A DNA stretch of 64,000 bases from Gnetum montanum (lineage: Eukaryota; Streptophyta; Gnetopsida; Gnetales; Gnetaceae), in contig MNCI01016273.1 of the NCBI GenBank assembly GCA_015680685.1, positions 1,048,903 through 1,112,902 on the forward strand, written 5' to 3'. The notes under the pieces were generated by a model. That model saw only the letters and a list, made by a program, of their open reading frames with translations, made no database searches and was not told the origin of the DNA. This document shows, one piece after another, positions 47,461 through 59,149 of the stretch; position 1 is the stretch's first letter, and each line of letters starts with the position of its first letter. The position numbers were made by a program, and so were the translations under genes.

Positions 47461-47559
47461 AGGTACCTTGTTAACTATGTTGACATGTTCATCTAGGAAC
47501 TTAGGGTTTATGGTTATGTTATCCTAAATTGGAAAAGTTATGAGTTAAGCAGCTATAGC

Positions 47560-47940
47560 TTTCCTTTTTGTTAAGAATTTGGAGTTTTAATGTAGGTCAA
47601 ACTTTGTAGTTATGACCTTTAATTGGGCTATCCAACTACTCTCATCAATGTTGATTGTTATGGCTCTTAGCATGTTGTCCTTGCCTATGACATTAACTTA
47701 ATTCCTAAAAAGGTAGTATCTTCACTTATTTAGAGAGAAGACTAGGACCAAAAAATAATTCTCAACCTCAATGTATAAGGTCTCATAGGCTATCAATGCA
47801 TGGTTTAAATAGTAAACACGTAGCTCTACTCCATCATCCTATTTTTGATAAAGTAAAGAGGCTATGAACATGTTAGAGACAACAAGGTAGATGTAAAATG
47901 ATTTTTCCTTTTCAGGTGGGTATATGGTAGGAAATTAGGC
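47560..47940 (-). pseudogene. T2 native RNase H
   Basis: The - strand reads YLVVSNMFIASLLYQK, DDGVELRVYYLNHALIAYET and ESSWIAQL, the Ty3 RNase H with its tether in Tat wording. Confidence 0.68.
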
Positions 47941-48059
47941 CAACTCTTACTTAATGTTATCAAAGGATTCTTATCATTGGTCAGTCCACTTGTAGTGAAT
48001 CCCATTTTTAAGTAAATGTTACATGTATTATAGCCTATCCATGAGCCTTGAGATGAACC

Positions 48060-48990
48060 TCTGAATAAATTGTAATCTATCCTGTAATCATCATAGTTGC
48101 TTAAGGTTATTAGTTATTGCCAAGTTAGTTATGGCATTAACCTTATCAAGATTGACACGTATCCCTACCTTAGATACTATGAAATCGAGAATCATACCAA
48201 TTTGAACACTGAAGACACACTTCCTAGGATTAAGTCTAAGCTCATACTTGAAGGCTATATCATCAACGTAATCATTCAGTAACCCTATCATGTACTCACT
48301 AAAAATATAAGTCATAACATATTGATAGATTTCACCTGAATTCTTTAGATTGAATGACATCATTGTGCAACAAGAGGTCCCACAAGGGATCATAAAGGTC
48401 ATATGCAATTGATGCTTTGGGTTGATCATAACTTGGTTATATCCTGAGAACTCATCCATAAAGAATACTAATATATGCCTAGTTGTAGTATTAATAAGTT
48501 GATCAATACTAGACAAAGGGAAATCATCTTTAATGGTTTCCTTATTGAGGTCTCAAAAATTAATACAAATGATTTCATTCTTCTTTGGAACTACCACTAT
48601 GTTAGACACCCAATTAGCATAATCAATAGCTTGAATGAAAGTTTATTGGTACAGGTTTTTGATCTCATCATGAATTGATAGGACCAACTCTAGTCTAATT
48701 TTTAAAATTTTTTACATAACAAGCTTGATTCTAGGATAAAGTATGATGTTATATTGCACTAAACATGGATCAAGTCCTAGCATATCCTTGTATGACTAAG
48801 CAAGGATTTTAATATTATTTTGAAGGGCCTTGATGATGTCTTGGACCATCTAGGATTCTAGTGAGGAACTTATTTTTAGAATTTTCTCCTCATCATTATG
48901 GGTTGTAATAGGAATTTTAACTAGAAAATCTTCTATGATGTCTTAGGCCTATAAATTAAGAGTGTTGATGAGGTATTCAGGAAAACTTTT
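48060..48990 (-). pseudogene. T2 reverse transcriptase
   Basis: Frame 48091-48516 carries FFMDEFSGYNQVMINPKHQL, MSFNLKNSGEIYQ and the intact YVDD at 48259-48270, then LRLNPRKCVFSV and GFIVS-like words. Upstream to 48990 a broken frame gives SYKDMLGLDP and ANWVSNIVVVPKK. A typical Tat RT. Confidence 0.82.
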
Positions 48991-49359
48991 TTATTGAGGC
49001 TATATGGTCAAATAGGTTCCCAGGTTGAAGCTCTAAGCAGTCTAGATCAATTGATCTTTTTCCATCACTATAGGATTCATTTAAGCTCAAGGGTTGGTCA
49101 AATTGTGTTCATGTATGCATGATTGAATCGTACACATCAACCAAAGCACATTAACTAGCATCTACATTGCATAATTGTCAAACCATGCTAAAATAATGCA
49201 AAATACTACAATAATAAAGCATGAAATAGTCAAATGGGGTCAAAACAAAGTAGAATAAGGTAAAATAATGCTTACAATCATAACATGGTGAACTAAGGCC
49301 AAAGAAAGTAGCTTCAGATGCAACAAGGTGGACCAAGGGCTAAATGGTATAGAGTAAGA

Positions 49360-49850
49360 GAAAAATAAAGTTAAAACCATGCAAAATGATGTCAAACAAG
49401 GTCGAATGAGGTCTTAATGATGCCAAATGGGTGTAAAATGAAGCCAAATAATGTTAAAAATGATGTGAAATGATGTTAAACAAGGTTAAATGAAGTTAAA
49501 TGATACCAAATGAATGGTGTTAAGTGATGCCAAATGATATGAAATCATGATAAAATGACACAAAATGATGTCAAATGGTGTTGAATGACACCAAATGATG
49601 GCAAACTGATACTAAATAATGTCAAATGATATCAAAATGGTACCAAATGATGTCAAATGATATTAAAATGATGAAAAATGTTGTGAAATAAGATCAAATG
49701 GTGTTGAAATGATGATAAATAATGTTGAATTATGTTGAGTGACATCAAATGATGTCAAAATGGTACCAAATGATATCAAAAGATGTCAAATGATATCAAA
49801 TAATATCATATGATGTAAAACGAGGTCAAACAAGGTCAAACATTGTCAAA
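49360..49850. repeat. Minisatellite with a roughly 10-bp unit (AAATGATGTC)
   Basis: Dozens of diverged copies of AAATGATGTC / AAATGATATC, often alternating, with some 11-bp units such as AAAATGGTACC. Weak copies extend left to about 49190. It lies between T2 RT and the next array. Confidence 0.85.
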
Positions 49851-49869
49851 AATAATATTAAATAATAGT

Positions 49870-50130
49870 ATTTATTTCTAAAGGTAATTTTATGATCAAA
49901 ATAAGGAAAAACCTAGCAAAAAGAGGTCATAATTACTAAAATAAGTAATAGTTTGAAGAAAATTGGTTAAAAATTTTCAAAACAAGTAAAAATCTAGAGA
50001 AAACAAGTTGTAAACTGCTTAAATAAGTAAAATTGCTAGCAAAAATAGTCAAAATATGAAAAAATTTTGTAAAAATAGTTAAAATTTTTAAAAGAATCTT
50101 GTGTGAAGTATTTAAAATACTAGAGAAGTG
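49870..50130. repeat. A-rich region with weak repeats
   Basis: Diverged AAAATAAGTAAAA-like words recur every 40-50 bp. No coding sequence. Confidence 0.4.
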
Positions 50131-50189
50131 GAGTTTTTGTTGTCAAAATAATTAAGAAAACTAAGAATTAATGCAACCTAGATGTGAGG

Positions 50190-51250
50190 ATCATCTACTC
50201 AACATGTGAGCTTCTTATGTCATCTTCCAAACATGGAAGGCCTATACAAACATGAGTTAAGTTACTCAAGTTGAGAGTTTATTTATGTTCTATACATTGG
50301 CCCACATGTTGCCACAACATGTGGGGTTTGTACTCCTAGTATGTGGCTACTTTAGACTAGCTTTTAGTCTCTTGGAACTTACTAGTGTAGCTTGTGACCA
50401 CTCTGGATCATGTCTATGACATGTGGGATCCATCCTAGTACTATTTGAGCAATTTTTAACTTGGTTATTATTGATTTAGTTTTCCCATTTTCTTCCACAT
50501 GCTACCACAACATGTGGGGATTGACTCTCTAGCATGTGGAACTTGGGATGCTAGTTTGTGAGGGTTTCAACAAGGATTTTTAGCCATTGTAAGCTTCTAT
50601 GGTTTTGTAGTTTGCTGTGTCATTTGGGACAAAGTATGAGCTGTATGTACCAATTTTGGAGATTTTTGGTATTCACACATTATCCCACATGCTTACTTAG
50701 TGTGTGGGACAAGGTTTTACAATGTATGAAATTAATATCCATTTTTAGTAGCTTGTAAAGGTTGAAATCTTGCTTAGTTTTTCATTCTTGGTCTTATGGA
50801 TCCCACCAAGAAACTTTTGAGTAAATTTTGACATGGTGAACCTTGGTGTGAGCTTCACACATTGGACCACACACTACCATAGCATGTGAAACTTTATTTC
50901 CATTGTGTGGTATTAAACTTGGCCATTTGTAGAGGTTTTTAACTAAGTTTTTAGTGTTTCAAGGCCTCTATGTTAGTGTCTAGGTTTTGGAGAAGCATTT
51001 GCAATTTTTCCTACAATATTAGGCAAAGGATGCTATATTTTTATTACATTTATGAGTTTTTGATGTATCACACATTCATCCGCATGTTTTCACAATGTAT
51101 GGGAATGGATTTTCTAATGTATGGGCTTAAAACTCTCATACTGTCAATGTATGGGATTCCTTCGATGGATTTTTTATGCTTGGAAATCTTGTTAACATTT
51201 TTGAGGTTTTATGGGATCTTCTAGGAAAATTACGATTAAGTTTGAGATGT
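50190..51250. repeat. Tandem array, about 190-bp period, hairpin in each unit
   Basis: Five units recognised by an inverted repeat near 50301, 50495, 50684, 50870 and 51080 (spacings about 186-210 bp). The clearest is CCCACATGTTG (50301-50311), a 3-base loop, and CAACATGTGGG (50315-50325). Each unit has a second word like TAGTATGTGG about 30 bp later. Short ORFs across it are not supported. Related words occur at 45280-45530 inside the T2 end. Confidence 0.7.
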
Positions 51251-52024
51251 AAATTTCTTGTCCTAATCCCCACATTTTGGGCCACATATTTAGGATCTCA
51301 TGATCAATTTGTGATCAAGACTTTAGGTTTTTCATATTGGCCCATAGATTGGGCTAGAAGTCCAACATGTCAGGCTAGAAGATTGAAATTTGACATAAAA
51401 ATCAAATGTATAAGGATTTTATCCCTTAATTATCTCCTACCTTAATGTGTTGAAGGTTTTTCTTAGTTTCAAAAGGTTTTAATTATCAACATCTAAGGCC
51501 TTAAATAAGAACTTTGAAATCTAAAACACAATATTAGAGCTAGTTTCCTTCTCAATCTCTCTAGTGTGATGCCTAGGATCTAAAGTGGTGATTGTAAACC
51601 AAATTTCGAACATTTCCCCAGTAATCTTATCTTTCATCCATCCTTTTACACAATGCTCTTATAGCATAGGAGAAGGTCTTGGACCTTTTTTTTTTTGCAA
51701 TAGAACTCACAAATCTCAGCTACCATGGTGAAGAAGATTAGATCAAGTAGTTGAAACCTAGTTTTGGATGAGGTGGAGGAAGTTGTATACATTGTTTTTA
51801 GTCTTTAAAAATCTTCTATAGGTGAGGGATCTTCATCAAGGATTGCAATGTACCAATCTTCTACCATTTTTTCTAAATTTTAATGAATTTGTGGAAGTGT
51901 TTTCCACTCCTAAGCTCAAGCTAGTTGGAATTTTTCGTTCCAACTATGCCAAATTAAATGTTTAGGCTCTTCAATCATGTTGGTAGTAAAATTTGGATTT
52001 TTGTGCATCTTATGGTAGAAATTA
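51251..52024. other. No feature recognised
   Basis: AT-rich, stop-filled DNA between the array and copia 1. Possibly the decayed gag-protease part of T2, but I cannot show it. Confidence 0.4.
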
Positions 52025-52463
52025 TGGTTTTCTTGCACACCTTTGCACAATGATTTTTCCTTAGTAATATTATTTGGTAAATCAACCCTAAACCCTAAAA
52101 AGACATAGATTTACCCTAAGGAAAACCTTCAAGGTGAAAAAACCTGGTAGAAAATCAACTCTTGGACCATTAGCAATAACATAGCTTTAAGATTGAAGCA
52201 TAGAGATAATTAATGAGAAAAATGAAGAATAATTGAAAGGGAGGATTACAGCTTAGTCATTGGCCATTATTGTGTTATATTATTGTTTATAATGATTCTC
52301 CCTTAGAGCTTCTTATATATTGCTCAGGTTATAAAATAAACCCAAAATAAAAGGGTTAAGGTAGTTTATTTTGGTGGGGATTGGTACAAGACCAAATATA
52401 AAATAGATATGAATATAAGGTAGAAATATTTGAAGAAAATCAAGGTAGATTTTCCTTCATCCA
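52025..52463 (-). repeat. Copia 1 3' LTR
   Basis: Matches 56524-57018 (shared CAAGGTGAAAAA, CTCTTGGACCATTAGCAA, GTAGTTTATTTTGGT). Outer start uncertain by tens of bases. Confidence 0.8.
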
Positions 52464-52482
52464 CCTTGCAATTCACTCTCTT
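52464..52482 (-). other. Copia 1 polypurine tract
   Basis: AAGAGAGTGAATTGCAAGG on the - strand, directly before the LTR start TGGATGAAGG. Confidence 0.6.
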
Positions 52483-52559
52483 ACAGATAAAGTTGCTTTG
52501 AAGAATGGTCCAGACCATTTTTAAAAAATCATGTCAAAAGAAAACCAAATGTTGATCAG

Positions 52560-53410
52560 CACCAAAGAAACTTTTTAGTAGGAGTTGACTTGGTGAGTAC
52601 ATCTATAGGATTTTCTTTAGTAGATATTTTATTTAGAAGAATCCTTTGCTTTTTAATTTTCTTCTATGTATAGTGATAATGTATGTCAATGTGCTTCGTT
52701 TGGGCATGAAAGATTGGATTCTTGGATATGCTTATGGTACTTTAACTTTCATGCTAATATTAATTAGAGTCTAAGTGATGCCAAGTTCAACTATTAGCCA
52801 TTGAAGGAATATAACCTCTCTACATGCCAAGTTAGTAGCAAACACATTCAACTTTAGTGGTAGACTAAGAAACACAAGATTTTTTTTAACTTTTTCAAAA
52901 AATAACATCATGAAAATGATTAAAAAAATATCCACTAGTAGATTTCTTACTATTAATATCGCAATCACAATCTGCATCAATGAAGCCATGAAGTCCACTG
53001 GAATCATTTTTATAATAGATCTCATAATTTGAAGTTCACTGAAAGACTCACTTCATTACAATCTAGTGTTGTTTCCTTGGGTTAGATATATACCTACTAA
53101 GTTCTTCAACAATGTAAGAAATATCAAGTGTAGTAGAGACCACTGCATACATTAAACTATTGATACCACTAGCATATGGAATTTTAACCATGAGCTCTTT
53201 TTCTTCACTTGTCTTTGGGCATCGTTCAACTAAAAATTTAATACCAATTTCACAAGGTGAAGTTATGGGCTTGCATGAATGCATATTATATATTTTAAAA
53301 AATATTTGCAATGTATGCAATCTATGCAAGCCAAAGCCTTTTATTAGCCCTGTCTCTTTTAATTTCCATGTCCAAAATTTTTTACACAGCACTAAGATCA
53401 TTCATCTCAA
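52560..53410 (-). pseudogene. Copia 1 RNase H and RT C-terminal region
   Basis: Frames 53063-53401 (KPITSPCEIGIKF, YASGINSLMYAVVSTTLDISY, the standard copia segment after RT) and 52771-53025 (FMASLMQIVIAI, the copia RNase H start, where DADWAG-like wording is decayed). Confidence 0.78.
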
Positions 53411-53419
53411 ATTGAGAAG

Positions 53420-54000
53420 ATAGATGAAGTTTTAACATCTAAATATCATGTATTTTATTACCTGATATTAACATGTCATTAACATATAGAAGTAAAATAA
53501 CATATTTTTCACTTGTATTTTTAACATACATACAAGAGTCTTCTACACTTTTAATGAAGCCAAGATTTATCATGTGGTCATTAAACTTTTTATTCCACAT
53601 CCTTGGTGCTTGTTTGAGCCCATATAGTGATTTTAATAATTGATAAACCATATGTTGTTTTTCTTTAATTTTATATCCTTCAAATTGAAGCATATATATA
53701 TATCTTTCTCAAGATCACCATTGAGGAATGTTGTTTTTACATCCATTTTTTGAAGTTGAAGATCATAAATAGTTGTGATAGCCAACAATGATCTTGTGAA
53801 TGTTAATTTTACTACTGAAGAGAATATTTCATCATAATCAATCCCCATTTTTTGAGAAAATCCGTTAGCTACAAGTCATGCTTTGTATTGATCTCTAGAT
53901 TTTATTTTATACATCCATTTATTTCCAATGGGTTTTCTCTCTAATAGAAGCTCAGTTAACTCCCAAGCTTTATTTTTATGAATTGATGACATTCAGCATC
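53420..54000 (-). pseudogene. Copia 1 reverse transcriptase
   Basis: Overlapping frames 53633-53848 (GIDYDEIFSSVVKLTF, LQLQKMDVKTTFLNGDLE) and 53439-53693 (QLLKSLYGLKQAPRMW, and catalytic YVNDML where copia RT has YVDDML, so one Asp is Asn). A frame shift lies near 53660. Confidence 0.87.
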
Positions 54001-54499
54001 CATTGCCTATTTCCATTATGCATTTTGCATAGACGAACATGTCTCATCATATGTTGATGGCTCATTATATTTAGTAAATAGGACATATACTTCTAAATGT
54101 AAAAGTAATCTTCGTATACATGTTGAACATTTTAAATGATCCTATTTATTTTGTTATTCACTTAAACTATATTCTCCTTCTTCATGTGTTGTAACTTCAT
54201 ATACCATGGTATCAAAATCCTATTCACTAGGGGAAATATCCCCAACTAAGGATAACCCTCAGAAATTTCATTATTAATTTCAATAGGCACATACATTGGA
54301 GTTACATCATTTGAAGGAGTTTCAGTATTTGAAGATTCCTCCTTCATAGATCCACATTTTTCTATAAAGAGAACATCTTAACTATACATAATCCTTTTAG
54401 TTTATGGGTTATATAACTTATAAGCTTTTTCACCATGCCCATAGCCAAGAAAAATATATTTGATAGACTTAGAGGCTAATTTGGATCTATTAGATTTTG

Positions 54500-55330
54500 A
54501 AACATATACATAGGCTTTACAACCAAAAATCTTCAAAGAGTTTAAATTAATGGAGCTACCACTCTAAATTTCCTCTAGAAATTTTTCATTAAGAGCTAAT
54601 GAAGGAGATCTATTGATAAGATAACATGCATTCATTACTACTTCACCCCAAAAATTCTTGTCAATATTAGATTCACTGAGCATACATTTGGCATATTTCA
54701 TCAATGTTTGATTAAAGTGCTCTGCTACTCCATTTTGTTCAAGAGTTCATGAAATAGTCTTTTATCTTTAAATGCCTTATTCTTTATAAGAAACATTAAA
54801 TTCATTTTTGAAATACTCACCACTAGTGTCAATTCTTAGAAATTTGATTTTCTTTTCTAAATAATTCTCAATAAGAGCTTTGAATTCTATGAATTTTCCA
54901 AATACTTCAAACTTATATTTTAATAAATAAATCTTGCTCTTTAGAATAATCATCAATAAAAGAAACATAATACATAGCACCTCTAAGAGAACTTGTTTTA
55001 ATATCTTTAACTAGTTCACATACATTGCTATGTATTAGTTCTAATATCTAAAGAGATTTAGCATTACATCTATGAAAACTATGACACCTCTATTTACCAT
55101 GTAGACAATGATGATAAAAATCCAAGAAATCTTTAAAATGCTTAAATTTACCCTATGTGCAAAGTTTCTTAAGTCCTTTTTCATCAAGATGTCCCATTCT
55201 TTTATGCCACAAATCAATACTTGAATTTAAATCAATAAGTACAAATACACGTAATTTCTGCTTTAATGTTTTAGCTTTTAATTTATACAACTTGCATATT
55301 TTAATTCTAGAAGCCAAAAGATATGAACCA
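54500..55330 (-). pseudogene. Copia 1 integrase and pre-integrase zinc region
   Basis: The - strand reads WHKRMGHLDEKGLKKL near 55150-55205 (GAG-pre-integrase), then a decayed core with FIDDYSK-like wording near 54960-54990 and FLRIDTSGEYFKNEF (54777-54980 frame). The C-terminal part near 54420-54530 reads SKSNRSKLASKSIKYIF-like words. 54000-54420 is a stop-filled linker to RT. Confidence 0.75.
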
Positions 55331-55339
55331 TGGAGTATT

Positions 55340-55620
55340 GAACATTTTCCACCTTCAAAGATAACAAATAGTCCTACATATCCAATTCACTTACAAACAA
55401 AAGATTTTTAGTAAGTCTTAAAACATGATGTACATTGGGAATCAATTTAACTACTCCATTTTAAAACTGAATTTTTACCTTTCCATAACCTATAACGTTC
55501 CATAAACCATCATTACCCAATCTTACAATTCTGAGATTAGATGATATATATTCATTGAACCAATCAACATGTGAAATGTAGTGATGAGATGCACCTAAGT
55601 CTACATACCATGAATATGTA
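55340..55620 (-). pseudogene. Copia 1 protease remnant
   Basis: The - strand wording GASHHYISHVDWFNE and the NVHHVL... NLLFVSEL stretch match copia proteases. Active-site Asp unclear because of decay. Confidence 0.65.
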
Positions 55621-55675
55621 CAGCATCATTAGAAGATGAGACAACATACAAATATCCCTCTCAAGTAGTAAGGGC

Positions 55676-56490
55676 TTAATCACTTTTTGATATATTATTC
55701 TCTTTGCCCTTTTTTAGTGGGGCTTTACAATCTTTATTTACATTATCAAATTTACCACAATTCCAACATCTAGGTAGCCTCTTTGCAAATTTTTGAGGCT
55801 TATTCCTAAATTGAGGCCTCTTAAAAAACTTTGGCTTTACATCATTTTTCATAAATAACATATCATTTTGAGGAGTAGAAGTTTTTCTTCTTACTTCCTT
55901 AGACAACAATTGACCAACAATATTATCAAAAGTAAGCTTGGTAAATGTCAAAAATGAAGCTGGTGGATGTATTACTTACAACCATCACAAATGTCTCCCA
56001 TGAATCTAGAAGTGTACTGAGAAGTGTGATGCATAGATCTTCCTCATTCATTTTTACTCGCATAGATTGCAACTAATGGACCATTGTATTAAAGATATTC
56101 AAGTGTTCTATAATGGCAGTACCTTTGACCATTTTACAATCATATAATCATCTCTTTAACAACTTATTGGTTAAGGACTTTGTTTGATACAAAGTTTGTA
56201 ATTTATCCCATAAATCTTTATCAGAAGAAAAATTTAAAACATTAAGCAATACTAAATCTAAAATACATAAATGAATTGTACTTATTGCCTTTAGATTCAA
56301 CTTTTCTTACTCTTCATTAGATATTTTATTAGGCTTAACTCCCAAAATTACATTGTGCTAGTGTTTTTCAACAAGGAGAGCCTTCATCTTGATCTTTGAT
56401 AATTCATAGTTGGAGCTATTAAACTTTTCAATTTCAATATTGGGCAAGGAGTTGATCATAAATTTTTTGTGCAATTACTTGACAAAATAA
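55676..56490 (-). pseudogene. Copia 1 gag with zinc knuckle
   Basis: Frame 55676-55951 carries CWNCGKFDNVNKDC, a CCHC knuckle in which His is Asn. Upstream (55952-56490) the UBN2-type gag is readable only in broken frames (LLNVLNFSSDKDLWDKLQTL-like words near 56180-56250). Confidence 0.75.
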
Positions 56491-56508
56491 TAGTGGTGCA
56501 TGGAACTT

Positions 56509-56522
56509 GGCTCCGATACCAA
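56509..56522 (-). other. Copia 1 primer-binding site
   Basis: TTGGTATCGGAGCC on the - strand next to the LTR end; close to the initiator-Met site TGGTATCAGAGC common in copia elements. Confidence 0.75.
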
Positions 56523-56523
56523 T

Positions 56524-57018
56524 TGTTATTCCGAATCACTTGCACCCGTGTAATATTAAATTTAAAGAAAACTACAAAAATTAGAAAGACAATGAGTTAC
56601 CCTAGGGAAAACCTTCAAGGTGAAAAACCATAACAGAAAATTAGCTCTTGGACCATTAGCAACACCACAACTTCAAGATTGAAGCACAAATAGAATCAAT
56701 GAGAACAATGGAGAAGAATTTAAGGAAAGATTACAGCATTGGCATTGGCCATTGTTGTGTTGTATTGTTATTTACAAGGATGCTCCCGTAGAGCTCCTTA
56801 TATATTGCTCAAGTTACATTGCTTTGTTATATTGTTATTTGCAAGGATGCTCTATTAGAGCTCTTTATATATTGCTAGGGTTACAAAATAAACCCAAAAA
56901 TAAAAGGGATAAGGTAGTTTATTTTGGTAGGATAGGTACAAGACTAAATATAAAATAGATAAAAATATAACAAGGTAGAAATATCCCGAGAAAATCAAGG
57001 AAGATTTGCCTTCATCCA
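56524..57018 (-). repeat. Copia 1 5' LTR with internal duplication
   Basis: From TGTTATTCC at 56524 to CTTCATCCA at 57018 (+ strand). It contains two adjacent 67-bp copies (56750-56816 and 56817-56883) of a segment with TTATATATTGCT, present once in the 3' LTR. Confidence 0.82.
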
Positions 57019-57813
57019 CCTTAAAGTTATTTTACAGCTTGGAGCATCGAAGGAAAGAGAAACAGCTGACATTGATCCCAGAAAAGGATGGCCAGCAGCT
57101 GAGTTATTAAAGGACGGTGCCGAATGCCAAATGGGATGTGGTAAGACCGATGGAGAGTTTACCTCAAAAAATGTTGGCGATTGTATTTTGTCGGTAATGC
57201 AACGATGTATTTCTGGCACATCTTTGGGTTTCATAGGTGGATGATGAGAATCCTGGATGGTTGGGCAGGACGAGTTTCTAACGGCAATTGTGTTGCTAGC
57301 AACGAAATGGGAAAGGACAGCAAGATGTGTAGTATGCAGGCCAGGAATTCTTGTAGTTAAAGTATTTGTATCAGTTACAACAAAAGAGATGGGAGAGAAA
57401 ACATCTTGAGTGCCATACCAGTTTTGCAGAAATATTGTATTATTGTCTGATCTGAAATGGTGCGATGTCTGCCTTGGTGTAGCATCTGTTTCTTTAGTGA
57501 AGGAGGTAGGAAAATTATTTACGCTAGTTTCATGCAAAGATTGAGTTGTAGATGAAGTTGGCTATGATGCCTTTGATGACTGTGGCTGCAAAAGAGATTG
57601 CATGGATCCAGTTGTGGCTTTACCGTGGCCTTTAAATATTTTGCTAGTTTTGGTAGGACCCTTCACCAACATGTGTTGGCCTTCAAATCTGTTGTGAAAA
57701 TAGGCAACAGATTTTCCAGTATGTTGGCCTGATGAGATGGAATATTTTTGCATAAATAATTTTTCTTCTTGCCCGCTTTTCAAATGTGAAAGTCGTGTTT
57801 CTATAAAAATCAC
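57019..57813 (-). pseudogene. Copia 2 integrase end and Ser/Thr/Pro-rich linker
   Basis: Frame 57562-57813 begins MIFIETRLSHLKSGQEEK, the end of copia integrase. Frame 56995-57537 (180 codons, running into copia 1's LTR) is rich in Ser, Thr, Pro and His with no known domain. It sits where copia elements have a variable linker before RT. Clearly less AT-rich and freer of stops than its surroundings. Confidence 0.6.
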
Positions 57814-58720
57814 ATCGTGAGAATCAACTATCCATTTGTTTTCTATATCATAACATCTATATTCTTTGGATTTATGTGCCTATCCAAGAAAAATAGAAGG
57901 CTTGGCTTTTAACATCTAATTTTTTGTAGTTAGCTATAGGAACATGAACATAGCAAATAGAGCAAAATATTTTTAAGTGAGTAATATTTGGTGGATGGAC
58001 ATACCAAAACTCATTGGGTGTTTTATCTTGAATTGACCTTGATGGTATCCTATTTAAAAGATAAATTGCTGTTGTGTAGGTTTCTTCCTAAAGCTTATTA
58101 TCCAAATCTGTTATTTAAAGGAGACACTTGATCATTTTTACAATTGTTCTATTCTTCCTCTCAACAATGACATTTGGTCAGGGTGTAAATGATGTGGTGG
58201 TTTGATGAATAATCCCATTTCTCATACAAAATTCATCAAATTCCCTTTATAAAAATTCACCACCATGATTTCTTTGGATTTTTCTAATTGTATTTCCACT
58301 TTGTTTTTATACTTCTACCTTAAATTCTTTTAAAAAAAAAATCCAATGTTTGATCTTTTAATTTAGGAAAATATTCCAAAGAAAATCATGAAAAATCATC
58401 CACTATGTTCAACATATATTAGCCTTTACCTAGGCTCAATGTTTGCATAGGACAAGATAAATCGATATAACCTAGTTCTAATTTTTCTTGAGATCTATGT
58501 TCTTTCCTAGGAAGTGGAAACCTTGTAATTTTTCGTAGTTAACATATGCCACAATCATGATTATCTAGCAAAGAAAATTTTGGCATACCTCTAACAATTT
58601 CTCCTTTTTGCTTGCAGTCCATTAAGATAAAGTTGGCATGTCCTAGGTGAGCATCTCATAACCATGCTATGTCTTTTGTGATAGTGAGACAATGAACATG
58701 TTGTTTGCATCTACATCTTG
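57814..58720 (-). pseudogene. Copia 2 integrase
   Basis: The - strand gives DAHLGHANFILMDCKQKGE (pre-integrase zinc region), GYIDLSCPMQTLSLGKG and IVDDFS (first catalytic Asp region), a decayed middle and the VCPSTKYY stretch. Stops in all frames. Confidence 0.72.
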
Positions 58721-58862
58721 TACATCTAATTCTTGCTAATAGGGATAATGGAAATACCTTTATCATCATCAACCTTAGAGATTTTACAAACATCTTTTTC
58801 AAATTTAACATGATACCCATTGTGACATAATTTCCCCACACTTAATAAATTCTTTAAAAGAT

Positions 58863-59051
58863 TTAGAACAAAGTAGATTTGGAAAATAACATATTTTTAC
58901 CTTGAGTTGTTGTGAAAGCAAGTGATCCAATCTCAGTAATGGTTAACTTCTTTCCATTACCTATAAATTCCTTTCCATCATATTTTTTTAAACTTGAGAA
59001 CAATTTCTTATTCCCTGTCATGTAATTACTACACCCACTATCAACATGCAA
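58863..59051 (-). pseudogene. Copia 2 protease
   Basis: A 62-codon frame starting MHVDSGCSNYMTGNKKLF with the active triad D-S-G intact, followed by FIGNGKKLTITEIGS. The typical copia protease start. Confidence 0.82.
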
Positions 59052-59149
59052 AATATTTTTGTTGTTGCTAGCATCTAGTACCTATGTAGAGATTAGAAGT
59101 TGATCTTCCTCCTTTTCAATATAAAATAATTACTCACATTTTTGTTGAT

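Larger units (their letters stand above)
52025..57018 (-). mobile_element. Copia 1: Ty1/copia LTR retrotransposon
   Basis: The - strand order is 5' LTR, primer site, gag with zinc knuckle, protease, integrase, RT, RNase H, polypurine tract, 3' LTR, the copia order with integrase before RT. About 5 kb. LTRs of about 439 and 495 bp, the longer one carrying a 67-bp duplication. Many stops and shifts. Confidence 0.87.

Noticed and set aside
49360-49850. CRISPR-like array
   Set aside because: The 10-bp units are contiguous with no spacers, in eukaryotic repeat DNA with plant retroelements.
50558-51445. Open frames of 66-89 codons across the 190-bp array
   Set aside because: Frames follow the repeat pattern, are not alike between units, and are rich in Phe/Leu/Cys as random AT-rich frames are.
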